Part shown: one piece after another, positions 32,928 to 43,336 of the stretch | How the letters are laid out: each line of letters starts with the position of its first letter | Position numbering within the stretch: the first letter of the stretch is position 1 | From: an uncultured Bacteroidota bacterium | GTDB lineage: Bacteria; Bacteroidota; Bacteroidia; JABEUT01 | Length of the DNA stretch: 54,101 nt | Reading direction: 5' to 3' | NCBI GenBank assembly: GCA_903863935.1 | Contig: CAIPDV010000052.1 | Coordinates: 1-54,101, forward strand | Program-made: the position numbers and the translations under genes | Notes under the pieces: model-generated | Database searches by the model: none | Told to the model about the DNA's origin: nothing | What the model saw: only the letters and a program-made list of their open reading frames with translations

Positions 32928-35357
32928 ATGAAGATATCTTATAACTGGTTACTAAAATACGCAAACACTAACTTGTCGCCCATTGAGGCTGGGAAACTGC
33001 TTACCGATGCCGGTTTAGAGGTAGAACATATTGAACCTTTCGAATCCTTCAAAGGAGGGTTGAAAGGTCTGGTTGTCGGCGAAGTATTAACTTGTGTAAA
33101 ACATCCGAATGCGGATAAACTTTCATTAACTACAGTAAATGTTGCAGGAGAAAGGATATTGAATATTGTTTGCGGTGCACCCAATGTTGCGGCTGGCCAA
33201 AAGGTAATTGTAGCTGTTGAAGGAGCTGTGTTATATCCGTTGGAAGGAGAGCCTTTCACCATTAAGAAAAGTAAGATAAGGGGAGAAGTATCAGAAGGAA
33301 TGATATGTGCTGAAGATGAAATTGGTCTTGGAGTTTCTCATGCCGGGGTTATGGTTTTACCTCCTGAAACAAAGGTAGGTTTGCCGGCTGCGGAGTACTT
33401 TCAAATTTATTCTGATTCCGTTATTGAAATAGGGGTTACCCCGAATAGGGCCGATGCTTTGTCGCATATAGGTGTGGCAAGAGATTTAGCGGCTGCTATC
33501 AATATTCATTCTATGAAAGGGTCGCAACCGGCAATAACTCTTTCGAAACCGGAACTAAAAGAAATTGAAAACAAAAAGAACGGTACAATAACTATTACAG
33601 TTGAAAATTCGGAAGCCTGTAAGCGATATACGGGGGCGGAAATAAGAGGTATTAAAGTGAAGGAATCACCACAGTGGCTTAAGAATTATCTTTCTGCAAT
33701 AGGGTTAAGACCGATCAATAATATTGTAGACATTACCAATTTTGTAATGCTCGAAACCGGACAGCCACTTCACGCATTTGATGCTGATAAAATAAAAGGA
33801 AATAGGGTAGTGGTACGAAAGGCAAAACCATCCGAGACTATTATAACATTGGATGGTATTGAAAGGAAATTAAAAGAACGAGACCTTTTGATTTGCAATG
33901 AAAGTGAACCCATGTGCATTGCCGGAGTATATGGAGGTAAGGATTCAGGAGTTACTGAAAACACCCAAAACCTCTTTCTAGAAAGTGCATGTTTCGACTC
34001 TGTGCATATTCGTAAAACTGCACGAACCCATGGTTTGCATACAGATGCGTCTTTCCGTTTTGAAAGGGCTACTGACCCTAACATTACTATGTTTGCATTG
34101 CAAAGAGCCATTAATTTAATGCAAGAGGAAAACCCGGAAATCGTTGTTTCAAGTTTACAAGATGTTTATCCTGAAAAAGTAGAAAATAAGCAATTTGAAT
34201 TCTCCCTTTCCTATGCTGAAAAATTGGCCGGACATTATATTCCAGCGGCAGATATTATGCTAATATTGGAAGCTGTCGGCATTAAAGTTTCAGATACAGA
34301 AAAGGAAACATGGCAACTGTCTATTCCAACCTATAGGCTCGATATTACCTGTGCTGCCGATATTGTTGAGGAGATTTTGAGGTTTTATGGGTATAACAAT
34401 ATCCCTATCTTGGGAAGGCTGAATATCCCTTTGGTTCATGCTGGTAAAAACCAATCAGACGAATTAAAAGATAAAATGGGGAATTTCATGAGTGCGTCTG
34501 GCTTTGCAGAGGTTATGAATACTTCCTTAACCTCCTCAAAATTTGAAGAATCACCGGAAGCTGTTAAAATAGCTAACCCCCTTAGCGTTGACCTTGACAT
34601 ATTAAGAGGTTCGCTTTTATTTAATGGGCTTACAAATATTGCTCTCAACCAGAATAACAAACATACCGATTTAAAATTGTTTGAATTTGGACGGAGTTAT
34701 CACAAAACCGCCACAGGAAAGTTCAAGGAAAATGAACATCTGTGCCTATGGATAAGCGGAAATAAATTACCTCTTTCGTGGAATACGAAAGAGCAGACAT
34801 CAGACTTTTACCAGTTGAAATCGTATGTAAAAGCCATAGTGGAAAAGATCACCGGGGTTTCATCTCCTGTTGAGAGTGTCATAGAAAATGATGCTATGCT
34901 TTCCGGCTGTATTACACTATCAGTTAAAAACAATGAGATTGTTAAATTTGGGCAGGTAAATGAAAACCTCCTAAAAAAAATGGATATAAAAGGAGAAGTG
35001 TTTTTTGCTGACTTTAATTGGAAGACCCTTCTTCAGCAAATCCCGAAAGGATTGGAGATGAAAGAAATTGTAAAGTTTCCGCAAGTTTCCAGAGATCTGG
35101 CACTTGTAATAGATAAGTCTGTAAAATTTTATACCCTTAAGGAAATGGCCTATAAAACTGAAAAGGAACTATTGAAAGAGGTTTCTGTGTTTGATGTTTA
35201 TGAAGGTAAGGGTATAGAGAATGATAAAAAATCGTATGCGCTGCGATTCATTCTTCAAAGTGAAACCAAAACACTAAGCGATAAAGAAATTGAAAAGGTA
35301 ATGGAAAAGCTCACCAAAACATTTATGGAACAAGCGGGAGCCACCATCAGGAGTTGA
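32928..35357 (+). CDS. pheT: Phenylalanyl-tRNA synthetase beta subunit
   Basis: PheT, 809 residues, the beta subunit of the alpha2-beta2 enzyme that charges tRNA(Phe). It begins MKISYNWLLKY, as most PheT do. The EMAP-like tRNA-binding domain (about 40-155) follows, then the B3/B4 editing domain ('GYKxA'-type region with 'AFDADKIKG'), the B5 domain, the catalytic-like core and the C-terminal FDX-ACB domain ('KFPQVSRDLALVIDK' onward). The open frame extends 38 codons further upstream into the antiporter gene, but the promoter at 32901-32908 and family alignment place the start here. The pheS partner is not in the window. Confidence 0.96.
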   Translation: MKISYNWLLKYANTNLSPIEAGKLLTDAGLEVEHIEPFESFKGGLKGLVVGEVLTCVKHPNADKLSLTTVNVAGERILNIVCGAPNVAAGQKVIVAVEGAVLYPLEGEPFTIKKSKIRGEVSEGMICAEDEIGLGVSHAGVMVLPPETKVGLPAAEYFQIYSDSVIEIGVTPNRADALSHIGVARDLAAAINIHSMKGSQPAITLSKPELKEIENKKNGTITITVENSEACKRYTGAEIRGIKVKESPQWLKNYLSAIGLRPINNIVDITNFVMLETGQPLHAFDADKIKGNRVVVRKAKPSETIITLDGIERKLKERDLLICNESEPMCIAGVYGGKDSGVTENTQNLFLESACFDSVHIRKTARTHGLHTDASFRFERATDPNITMFALQRAINLMQEENPEIVVSSLQDVYPEKVENKQFEFSLSYAEKLAGHYIPAADIMLILEAVGIKVSDTEKETWQLSIPTYRLDITCAADIVEEILRFYGYNNIPILGRLNIPLVHAGKNQSDELKDKMGNFMSASGFAEVMNTSLTSSKFEESPEAVKIANPLSVDLDILRGSLLFNGLTNIALNQNNKHTDLKLFEFGRSYHKTATGKFKENEHLCLWISGNKLPLSWNTKEQTSDFYQLKSYVKAIVEKITGVSSPVESVIENDAMLSGCITLSVKNNEIVKFGQVNENLLKKMDIKGEVFFADFNWKTLLQQIPKGLEMKEIVKFPQVSRDLALVIDKSVKFYTLKEMAYKTEKELLKEVSVFDVYEGKGIENDKKSYALRFILQSETKTLSDKEIEKVMEKLTKTFMEQAGATIRS

Positions 35358-35484
35358 AAATTTGTAAAGTAGAATTTGTTTTTATATAATAAACTTTTGT
35401 CTTTAAGAACGGGTGCCCTTCATAGTATCTTCATTTTCGGGCAGTAATATTGCATTATAAATAATCAAAAACAAAACCACTGTC

Positions 35485-35673
35485 ATGAAAAAGTTAATTG
35501 CCCTGATGCTGATAGTTTCCTTTACCGGAGCTGTTATTGCTCAAGCACCTGCTGCACAAACCAAAACTAAACCTGCTCCTGCTACTTCAAAATCAACTCC
35601 TGCTCCTAAGGAAAAGAAAGAGAAGAAACATCATCACGGTCATCACCACCACAAAGGTGTTGAAAAGAAATAA
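35485..35673 (+). CDS. Small secreted His/Lys-rich protein
   Basis: A 62-residue protein with a clear signal peptide (MKKLIALMLIVSFTGAVIAQ, cleaved after about residue 20), a Pro/Thr/Ala-rich linker and a C-terminal 'KKEKKEKKHHHGHHHHKG' segment with seven His in a cluster. It should be periplasmic or secreted at 42 residues after processing. The His cluster suggests binding of Ni, Zn or Cu, or an acid- and metal-buffering role; this is inference. It stands alone before a strong terminator shared with the convergent sulfatase gene. Confidence 0.75.
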   Translation: MKKLIALMLIVSFTGAVIAQAPAAQTKTKPAPATSKSTPAPKEKKEKKHHHGHHHHKGVEKK

Positions 35674-35696
35674 TCATTCTTTAATGGTTAAAAAAG

Positions 35697-35726
35697 AAAG
35701 GGAGGTGCTAAATACCTCCCTTTTTT
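35697..35726. terminator. Bidirectional intrinsic terminator
   Basis: Arms AAAGGGAGGT (35697-35706) and ACCTCCCTTT (35714-35723) flank a 7-base loop, with a run of T after the right arm and A before the left. It lies 24 bases after the His-rich peptide gene and also overlaps the last codons and stop of the convergent sulfatase gene, so the arm sequence encodes that protein's Lys-Lys-Gly-Gly end. Confidence 0.9.
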
Positions 35727-37645
35727 AATTTCAGGTCATTGTGCACCACGGCCCTGTTATAGGTTTCAAGAACCTTACGTAAAATGCCTGCTAAGGTATC
35801 TTTTGCTTTTATGGGTTTATCCATCAGGTTATCCTTCAGCATGCTGTCTTTTTGGTAATTATAAAACCCCGCAATCCGGTTACCAACCATCTGCAGGCAC
35901 CATGGGTTCTTCTCTATCTGGTAAACATCATTCAGGTAGTTGATGGCATAATGGGAATTAGCATTGCTGTCGAACAAGCTTTTCCCAAAAGAATAATAGT
36001 TTTTCGGGTAATGTAAATAATCAAGTATCGATGGCATAATATCGATATGTTCGGCAGTAAGGTGCGACCTGCCTTTTAAATTTGAATGCGGCATATAAAA
36101 TATGAGCGGAATTTCATACATCCCCAATCGATTCGAATAATAAGGGTCTTTGCTTGGACCGGTATGGTCGGCTGTAATTATAAATATAGTGCTATCGTAC
36201 CAGGGCATTTTTGAAGCAGTTGCAAAAAATTCTTTTAACGACAGATCGCTGTACTCAATACATTTCTCAATCGGGATTTCGCCGGGTTTTTGGACAAACC
36301 TATTTTTGTATTTTTCAGGAATTGCAAATGGGTGATGGGATGAAATGGAAAAAATAGCCGAATAAAAAGGTTGATGCATAGTATCAAGTGTTCTGGCAAA
36401 ATACTGGAAGTATATCTCATCCCAAATGCCCCAGTTTCCATCATAATCGCGTTTGTTGTTATCATACTGCTTCATTCCATAATAGTATTTGAAGCCGCCT
36501 TTTTTGCAAAATTCTTCAAAGCCCATGGTTCCGTTGTGTCCCCCATGGAAAAATGAAGTGTTGTATCCTTCCTTATCCAATATTTCAGCCATGCACGAAT
36601 ACTGATCGTCAGTATAAGGTGAAGTAATGAAGGCTGTATTCATCCATGATGGTAAACTTGCCACTACAGCCGGTATCCCTTCAATCGATTTTTTACCATC
36701 CGAAAAGGCATTATCAAAAACAAGTGATTGGGTTATGAGGGAATCTAAAAACGGTGTGTGCGTTTTGTGCAGGTTATTTAGAGCACCAATATATTCTTTC
36801 GACATGCTCTCCATAATAATGGTAACTACATTTAGTCGTCTGAAGTTGGCCCTTGCCGGAGTGTGCACGGGTGTATATTCCCTCTTTACATCCGAATCAT
36901 TGGTAAGCTTTTTATCATCCAGTACAGGTCTGTAATAAGTAACAAGAATACTGAACGGGCTATTCATCACCAACGGAATATCATGCGGTGGGGCAACATC
37001 ACCGGCATCTATCGTATCAATGGAATGAAGTTGCCAGCCTCCGCGGCAGCCCATTATTATAAGGCCCATAAATACAACGTAGGAAGCTATAGTGAATGAT
37101 GTGATAGGATGTTTTTGTTCAACTTTAGAGTTTTGTATTGATTCCCTGCCAAGGATAGTATACAGTATATAAACCAACAATACCATCAATAGCCAGAGTA
37201 CGATCATATACCAGTAATCCCTTATTACCGTTGGTATTAAGGTTGTGGTATCATCACCCCCACCCAGGGCGAGAAACTTAAAGATATCACCTGTTGAACG
37301 CTTGTAAACAAATGGAAAAAATACGGTATCTCCTATCTGGATGAAAAGAGCAAGACTGTTTGTTACCATAAAAAGCATTTTCAGAAATATTCTTCTGAAA
37401 AAACTTTGCTCACTGCCCCATGGCATCAGACTTAATGAAATGAAAATTCCGTTGGTTATAAGTATGGCCGAAATATCAAACCGGAGCCCAACGATTAGAT
37501 AGTAGCATAGTTTGGAAAAAGGCAATCCTGAAAAGTAGGCGGCATTATATATCCTGAAAATGATCCTGCATAGCTCATACGGGATGAGAAGCATTGATAA
37601 TCTCTTCGCTAACAGGCTAACGTGGAGTGGAACATGTTTGATCAT
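35708..37645 (-). CDS. LTA synthase-family sulfatase / phosphoglycerol transferase
   Basis: A 645-residue inner-membrane protein with about five N-terminal helices (to about residue 185) and a periplasmic alkaline-phosphatase-superfamily domain. 'LNVVTIIMESMSKEY' (about 268-282) holds the first metal-binding acidic residue, 'TPFLDSLITQ' follows, and 'DGKKSIEGIPAVVASLP' carries the likely nucleophile Ser. 'FHGGHNGTMGFEEF' and 'IFIITADHTGPSKDPYY' supply further metal ligands. Such proteins transfer phosphoglycerol or phosphoethanolamine groups, or hydrolyse lipid head groups. Substrate unknown. It follows the Prc protease gene by 27 bases and may be co-transcribed. Confidence 0.88.
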   Translation of the reverse strand: MIKHVPLHVSLLAKRLSMLLIPYELCRIIFRIYNAAYFSGLPFSKLCYYLIVGLRFDISAILITNGIFISLSLMPWGSEQSFFRRIFLKMLFMVTNSLALFIQIGDTVFFPFVYKRSTGDIFKFLALGGGDDTTTLIPTVIRDYWYMIVLWLLMVLLVYILYTILGRESIQNSKVEQKHPITSFTIASYVVFMGLIIMGCRGGWQLHSIDTIDAGDVAPPHDIPLVMNSPFSILVTYYRPVLDDKKLTNDSDVKREYTPVHTPARANFRRLNVVTIIMESMSKEYIGALNNLHKTHTPFLDSLITQSLVFDNAFSDGKKSIEGIPAVVASLPSWMNTAFITSPYTDDQYSCMAEILDKEGYNTSFFHGGHNGTMGFEEFCKKGGFKYYYGMKQYDNNKRDYDGNWGIWDEIYFQYFARTLDTMHQPFYSAIFSISSHHPFAIPEKYKNRFVQKPGEIPIEKCIEYSDLSLKEFFATASKMPWYDSTIFIITADHTGPSKDPYYSNRLGMYEIPLIFYMPHSNLKGRSHLTAEHIDIMPSILDYLHYPKNYYSFGKSLFDSNANSHYAINYLNDVYQIEKNPWCLQMVGNRIAGFYNYQKDSMLKDNLMDKPIKAKDTLAGILRKVLETYNRAVVHNDLKLKKGGI

Positions 37646-37672
37646 CAGAACAAAGACGACTGTATCTGTTAA

Positions 37673-40000
37673 TTACTTCATATCACTTATTACGCGTGTA
37701 GCCTCAAACAATTCAGCATCTTTGGTGAGCACTTTAAGCCATCTCTTATTCGATTTGGCTTCGTTTGTGTCGGCCTGCATTTTTGCATTATCCTGCTCGG
37801 TAGCTGTTATCAGTACCTTGTAGTTTCCTGCATATTTTGAAAATCCGTTATCGCCCAGCATTTGCGGTGCAAAAACTATGCCACGGTCCATTGCCGTATC
37901 CCGCACATTAGTGGAATGTACCCCCATAATATAAACTCCTTCAAAAGGCAAGGCTTTGCTGGTAAGTTCAAAACGCTTGTCATTATCCAAGCGGGCTTTC
38001 AATTCCTTCCGGTACGTTTCCATATTGAGGGAATACAATGATTTATCACGTTCCTGTTTAAAGGTCTTGGCTTCTTCGCGCACCAGGTTAAAAATAGAAT
38101 CATTACCGGTCCGCTTTGTGCTTTGTTCAGCAAGGTAATTCAGGTCAGAAGGATGGTTCCATTCTTTATAATCTGCCGGAGTGATCTTATCCCATTCGAG
38201 CGGATAATCGGCATCTTTTTCTTTTTCGTAAATATACTGGTAAGGGTCTGGCATGGCAACATCCGGCATTACACCATCTTTTTGGGTGGTACCTCCGTTG
38301 ATGCGATAGAATTTGTTGATAGTTACCTTTACAGAGCCCAACGGTTTAAACTGTGCAAAGGCTGGTGCATCAAGCGACAGAACCTGTTGTACGGTTCCTT
38401 TTCCATAGGTTTGCGAACCCATAATAACACCACGTTTATAGTCTTGCATTGCGGCTGCAAAAATTTCAGATGCAGAGGCACTGGCTCCATTCACCAATAC
38501 TATTAACGGGCCTTTGTAAATAGCTCCTGTATCTTTACTTGAAAGGGTTTGGGTTTGAAGGTCACGGTTCTCAACTTGTACAACCGGGCCTTTGCCAATA
38601 AATATTCCGGCCATTTTAACCACGTCCTGCAAGGAACCTCCGCCATTATTTCTTAAATCGAATATGATACCTTTTACATTTTCACCTTGTAATTCTTTCA
38701 CCAGAGCTCTTACATCATCTGAGCATCTTCTGCCACCACGACCATCAAAGTCAGTATAAAATTCCGGAAGACGGATGTAACCCATCTTTTGTCCGCCATT
38801 ATTTATAATAGCAGCGTGAGCATAGGTATCTTCCAGGTGAATAACATCTCGTATTAAAGAGACTACTTTGGTAGTGCTGCCTGTTTTCACGGTAAGTTTT
38901 ACTTCCGTTCCCTTCTTTCCACGAATAAGTTGTACTGCTTTATTCAATGGCATTCCACGTACATCAACCGGCTCGGCATTTCCTTGGCCGACTTTAATAA
39001 ATATATCGCCTTCCTTTATTTCTCCACTCTTAAATGCGGGGCTTCCGGGTATTACATTTTCAACAGTAATATTGCCCGCCTTTTCCTGTAGCTGTGCTCC
39101 AATACCTTCCAACTGACCACTCATCGAAATTTCAAAATTCTTGCGTTCTTCCGGTGCAAAATATTCGGTATGCGGGTCAAATACATTTGCAATTACATTG
39201 AAGTATTCTGTGATCTTATCTGTATCGCTCAATGATTTAAATTGATTGAAGTAATCTTCGTAAGTCTTCAATATCTTGGCTCTTGCATCTTTTTCAAGTT
39301 CGGCATACGTTTTTACTTTTAATGTTGTATCCCTTTTGCCGGTTTTTGAATACATAGTCATAATGCCTTTAATTGCGGCATCTTTTTTCTTTTCATCGAA
39401 TGACATTGCAGCACTTCCTTCCAAAAGTGAACTATCAAAAGTGCTGTCGTCCTTTTTAATTCCTTTTTCCTGCCTGTCTATCATATCCGAAAGGCGGGCC
39501 AGGGCTTCGTACTTTATTCTTTTTCTCCAAAGGTCATGCAGTTCATCCACGTTTTTAGGGTATGGAATCTTTTCAGGATCGTACTGGTAATCCTCGTTGG
39601 TAGTATAATCGAAAGGTTGGGCCAGGATCTTTTTTGCATATAGTGTATCTTCTCCCAAACGTTGATCGAAGGTTTTATTTACAAGATCATAAAATTCAAA
39701 AGTTCCCTGGGTAATTTCAGAGTCAATTTTGAATTCATACTTTTTAAATTTATCAATATCACCCTGGGTGAAATATAGTTTATCGAGGTTAAGGCGTTTA
39801 ATATAAAGCTTGTATATCCGATCAGATAATGAGTCATTAACGGCAACCGGTTTAAAATGCACCGTTTCAATGCACGATACCAATAACTGCATCATAGCCC
39901 TGCGCTTTTCCGATTTGGCTGTAGGATGCAACACTGCGCACAATAATAATCCGGAGGTCAATAATAATAAAACTACAAAGGCTATCCTGGTTTTTTTCAT
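37673..40000 (-). CDS. prc: Carboxy-terminal processing protease Prc/Tsp
   Basis: A 775-residue periplasmic S41 peptidase. An N-terminal hydrophobic signal or anchor (about 5-26) is followed by the Prc N-terminal domain (to about 215). A PDZ domain (about 250-335, 'GIGAQLQEKAGNITVENVIPGSPA') follows, then the S41 catalytic domain: Ser in 'GASASASEIFAAAMQDY' and Lys in 'TYGKGTVQQVL' form the catalytic pair. A C-terminal Tsp-specific region ends it. It degrades tagged or misfolded envelope proteins. The ATG at 40000 replaces the longer frame at 40072 because a perfect -7 element (40028-40035) lies between them. No nlpI-like adaptor gene is near. Confidence 0.94.
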   Translation of the reverse strand: MKKTRIAFVVLLLLTSGLLLCAVLHPTAKSEKRRAMMQLLVSCIETVHFKPVAVNDSLSDRIYKLYIKRLNLDKLYFTQGDIDKFKKYEFKIDSEITQGTFEFYDLVNKTFDQRLGEDTLYAKKILAQPFDYTTNEDYQYDPEKIPYPKNVDELHDLWRKRIKYEALARLSDMIDRQEKGIKKDDSTFDSSLLEGSAAMSFDEKKKDAAIKGIMTMYSKTGKRDTTLKVKTYAELEKDARAKILKTYEDYFNQFKSLSDTDKITEYFNVIANVFDPHTEYFAPEERKNFEISMSGQLEGIGAQLQEKAGNITVENVIPGSPAFKSGEIKEGDIFIKVGQGNAEPVDVRGMPLNKAVQLIRGKKGTEVKLTVKTGSTTKVVSLIRDVIHLEDTYAHAAIINNGGQKMGYIRLPEFYTDFDGRGGRRCSDDVRALVKELQGENVKGIIFDLRNNGGGSLQDVVKMAGIFIGKGPVVQVENRDLQTQTLSSKDTGAIYKGPLIVLVNGASASASEIFAAAMQDYKRGVIMGSQTYGKGTVQQVLSLDAPAFAQFKPLGSVKVTINKFYRINGGTTQKDGVMPDVAMPDPYQYIYEKEKDADYPLEWDKITPADYKEWNHPSDLNYLAEQSTKRTGNDSIFNLVREEAKTFKQERDKSLYSLNMETYRKELKARLDNDKRFELTSKALPFEGVYIMGVHSTNVRDTAMDRGIVFAPQMLGDNGFSKYAGNYKVLITATEQDNAKMQADTNEAKSNKRWLKVLTKDAELFEATRVISDMK

Positions 40001-40027
40001 TTTTGTATACAATCGTTTAAGAAGATT

Positions 40028-40035
40028 CAAAGATA
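40028..40035 (-). promoter_or_regulatory. -7 element of prc
   Basis: TATCTTTG on the minus strand matches TAnnTTTG, 27 bases before the ATG at 40000 and downstream of the longer frame's start. Confidence 0.65.
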
Positions 40036-40099
40036 CTCCTTTTATAGAAGGTTCGATAGGCGTTTGTTTCATAAATTTTGTTAATTAACATAGGTTAAA

Positions 40100-40151
40100 G
40101 CCGCAGATTCACAGATTAAATTTTGTATTAATTAATCTGTGAATCTATGGC
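40100..40151. repeat. Palindromic repeat, AATCTGTGAATCTGTGGC type
   Basis: Two 20-base arms (40100-40119 and 40132-40151) complementary at 18 of 20 positions around a 12-base AT-rich loop, 5 bases after the leuS stop. There is no T tract, so it is not a standard intrinsic terminator. The sequence differs from the other palindromic families in the window. Confidence 0.75.
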
Positions 40152-40156
40152 GATTT

Positions 40157-43100
40157 TTAAACTACAATATTCACTATCTTATTTGGTACTACTATCACTT
40201 TTTTAACTGGCGTATCCTTTATCCACTTTTGAGCATCCTCCGATGAAAGCACTTGTTTTTCTATCTCTTCTTTACTAAGATTCAAAGGTAGTTCGAGCAT
40301 AAAACGGGTTTTACCATTAAACGAAACAGGGTAAGAAAATGTATTTTCAACAAGGTACTTTTCCTCGAATTTGGGATAAGACGCTTTTAACACAGACGTA
40401 CTATGTCCCAATTTACTCCACAATTCTTCTGCAAGGTGAGGGGCGAAAGGGGAGAGGCATATTATCAGAGGCTCAAGGATGGCGCGCTTGTTGCACTTCA
40501 ACTCGTGCAGTTCATTCAGGCAGATCATAAATGCGCTTACCGAAGTATTGAATGAAAGCCGCTCAATATCTTCTTCAATTTTTTTAATGGTTTTGTGCAG
40601 GATTTTTAATTCGGCGGGTGTTGGGGCGGCGGTTGGGGTTGTTGGGGACGACGTTGGGGTCGACCCATGGGTCGACCCTGCACCTATTGGGGTTGCGGTT
40701 GCGGTAGGGTCGACACACGGGTCGACCCCTACAATAAATTCGCCTTTTTCATTGAAAAACAATTTCCAAAATTTCCTCAGGAAATTATGAACCCCGCTAA
40801 TACCTTGTGTACTCCATGGTTTGCTTTGTTCCAATGGTCCCAAAAACATTTCATACATACGCATGGTGTCGGTGCCGTATTGGGCAATAACATCATCGGG
40901 AGTAACGACATTCCATTTGGATTTGGACATTTTTTCGACTTCATGACCACAATAGTATGTTTCTGCGATTTGATAGAAAAAAATATCATCTCTTGGGTAT
41001 TTTCTTTTGAATTCAGTAATATCCAACTTATCGTCTTTTACAAGAGTTATATCAACTCTATGACTACTTGCCTTAAGGGGTGAAATTAGATGAGGTAAAT
41101 TTATATTGGGATTTAATTTTTTGATTTGCTCAATACAAAAACTCATAAGATTATCTTTCTCTAGTTCTGATAAGTTCCCCGCATTAATTTTTTCGTAAAA
41201 TTCTTTAGAGATAATAATAGTTGGAAGGGAAACAGTATTACCGTCAGGGATACGAGAATACGACAGCGTGAGTGAATAAAAAAAACTTGACACCCCCTGT
41301 ATCATCCCTTGATTAACCAGCTTTTTAGCAGGTTCAACAAAAGGAACTAAGCCTAAATCATACAGGAATTTGGTCCAGAAACGGAAGTAGAGCAGGTGGC
41401 CTGTGGAGTGCTCGGCACCGCCAATGTAGAGGTCAATGTTTTGCCAGTAGTCTATTGCTTCTTTCGAGGCAAACTCATTTGGATTGTTCGGGTCCATGTA
41501 ACGCAAATAATACCATGAACTGCCAGCCCAACCCGGCATGGTGGTGTACTCATATTGATACTTGCCTTTATATTTCCAATCTGTCGCCCTTGCTAATGGC
41601 GGGTCCCCGGTTTCGGTTGGCTGGAATTTGTCAATTTTGGGTAACTCCAAAGGCAACTCGCTTTCATCCATCGGCGTTGGAATGCCATCCTTATAATAAA
41701 TTGGAATCGGCTCGCCCCAATAGCGTTGTCTGCCAAAAGCAGCATCCCGCAAGCGGAAATTTACTTTGCCTTTTCCTAATCCACGGTTTTCAATTTGTTC
41801 AATTGCAATTTTAATGGCTTCTTTAACTTCCAATCCGTTCAGGAAATCTGAATTAATGCACTTTCCTGTTTTGCCATCGTAACTTTCTTTCAGAATATCC
41901 CAACCTTCAGGTGCTTCAATAACCATGGGTATATCCAGCCCGAAATGCTTGGCAAATGCATGGTCGCGGGAATCGTGAGCAGGAACGCCCATAACGGCTC
42001 CGGTGCCATATCCGGCCAAAACATAATCGCCCACCCAAACCGGTATTTCTTTTCCGGTAAACGGATGAATTACATACGCACCTGTGAACTCTCCGCTCAC
42101 TCTTTTCACTTCGGCTTGCCGTTCTCTTTCTGTTTTATTTTTAGATGTTTTTATGTACTCTTCTACTGCTGCTTTTTTATCCTCAGTTGTAATTTTACCT
42201 ACCAATTCGTTTTCCGGTGCAAGTGTAATAAATGTAACTCCAAAAACTGTATCAGGCCGCGTAGTGAAAACAGTAATTGTATCAGAATTTCCGTTCAATT
42301 TAAACATGAGCGAACTGCCTTCCGAACGGCCAATCCAGTTGCGCTGGGCTTCTTTAATACTATCGCTCCAATCAATATCATTCAGGTCATTCAATAAGCG
42401 GTCGGCATAAGCGGTCATTCTCAAACTCCATTGTGGCATTAATTTGCGCTCAACGGGGTAACCACCGCGTTCCGATACTCCGTCCTTCACCTCATCGTTT
42501 GCAAGTACTGTGCCCAATTGAGGACACCAGTTTACCCAGGCTTCACTTAAATATGCAAGCCGATAGTTAAATAATACATCCGATTTTTTCTTGTCATCAA
42601 ATCCTTTCCAATCTTCCGCTGAAAAATTCAGTTCCTCTCCACACGCCGCATGAATACCACTTGTACCGCTCTTTTCAAATTGCAGAATGAGTGCATCAAT
42701 CGGTTCCGCTTTGGCAGTTTTATTATTATACCACGATTTGAAAAGTTTCAAAAATATCCACTGGGTCCATTTATAAAAAGAAGGGTCGGAGGTTTTGTAT
42801 TCACGGCTCCAGTCGTATGACAAGCCGAGCATATTCATCTGGCTCTTGTATCGCTCAATATTATTTTTGGTAGTAATGGCAGGGTGCTGCCCAGTTTGTA
42901 TGGCATATTGTTCAGCAGGCAAACCAAAGGCATCCCAACCCATAGGATGCAAAACATTGAATCCTTTTAACCGTTTGAAACGGGAGAAAATATCGGAGGC
43001 AATATACCCGAGCGGATGCCCCACATGCAGCCCTGCTCCTGATGGATAGGGAAACATATCAAGCACATAATACTTGGGTTTCGTAGGGTCATTCTCTACT

Positions 43101-43168
43101 CTCAGAACACGATTATCCTCCCAATTTTTCTGCCACTTTTTTTCTATTTCTCGAAAGTTGTATTCCAT
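40157..43168 (-). CDS. leuS: Leucyl-tRNA synthetase
   Basis: LeuS, 1003 residues. It begins [16 protein letters not shown]. Class I signatures are '[21 protein letters not shown]' split by the HIGH-type 'HVGH' (about 48-51) and 'KMSKSKWN' (near 740). The editing domain with '[12 protein letters not shown]' (about 304-315) lies between. The leucine-specific region before KMSKS resembles that of other Bacteroidota. The anticodon-binding domain is interrupted after '[11 protein letters not shown]' by a Pro/Thr/Gly-rich stretch of about 35 residues (about 815-850) encoded by a palindromic repeat. The surrounding frame is intact, so the protein is probably functional with a surface loop added. A partial -7 match (TAATTTCG, 43203-43210) lies upstream. 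Confidence 0.95.
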   Translation of the reverse strand: MEYNFREIEKKWQKNWEDNRVLRVENDPTKPKYYVLDMFPYPSGAGLHVGHPLGYIASDIFSRFKRLKGFNVLHPMGWDAFGLPAEQYAIQTGQHPAITTKNNIERYKSQMNMLGLSYDWSREYKTSDPSFYKWTQWIFLKLFKSWYNNKTAKAEPIDALILQFEKSGTSGIHAACGEELNFSAEDWKGFDDKKKSDVLFNYRLAYLSEAWVNWCPQLGTVLANDEVKDGVSERGGYPVERKLMPQWSLRMTAYADRLLNDLNDIDWSDSIKEAQRNWIGRSEGSSLMFKLNGNSDTITVFTTRPDTVFGVTFITLAPENELVGKITTEDKKAAVEEYIKTSKNKTERERQAEVKRVSGEFTGAYVIHPFTGKEIPVWVGDYVLAGYGTGAVMGVPAHDSRDHAFAKHFGLDIPMVIEAPEGWDILKESYDGKTGKCINSDFLNGLEVKEAIKIAIEQIENRGLGKGKVNFRLRDAAFGRQRYWGEPIPIYYKDGIPTPMDESELPLELPKIDKFQPTETGDPPLARATDWKYKGKYQYEYTTMPGWAGSSWYYLRYMDPNNPNEFASKEAIDYWQNIDLYIGGAEHSTGHLLYFRFWTKFLYDLGLVPFVEPAKKLVNQGMIQGVSSFFYSLTLSYSRIPDGNTVSLPTIIISKEFYEKINAGNLSELEKDNLMSFCIEQIKKLNPNINLPHLISPLKASSHRVDITLVKDDKLDITEFKRKYPRDDIFFYQIAETYYCGHEVEKMSKSKWNVVTPDDVIAQYGTDTMRMYEMFLGPLEQSKPWSTQGISGVHNFLRKFWKLFFNEKGEFIVGVDPCVDPTATATPIGAGSTHGSTPTSSPTTPTAAPTPAELKILHKTIKKIEEDIERLSFNTSVSAFMICLNELHELKCNKRAILEPLIICLSPFAPHLAEELWSKLGHSTSVLKASYPKFEEKYLVENTFSYPVSFNGKTRFMLELPLNLSKEEIEKQVLSSEDAQKWIKDTPVKKVIVVPNKIVNIVV
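40612..40732. repeat. Palindromic repeat element inserted in frame in leuS
   Basis: Two palindromes lie in coding DNA: a perfect 22-base one at 40657-40678 (GGGTCGACCC around AT-G) and an imperfect 29-base one at 40704-40732, both built on GGGTCGACCC. Between and beside them lie GGTTGC and GGTTGG-type short tandem units. The whole is read through without a stop, giving the Pro/Thr-rich insert of LeuS. Confidence 0.8.
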
Positions 43169-43336
43169 ACCTGTTCTGAACTTATTACCTTATAATAGTG
43201 GGCGAAATTAGGAAAAAAGATATTCGTTGTGAATTAACAATTAACAGGATTTGAACAATGGAATGTGGGCTTTATTAATTAATAATGCGAGAACCCAGTC
43301 TAATCTTTTTGTAATTTCGTGACCTGATTTTTACAC

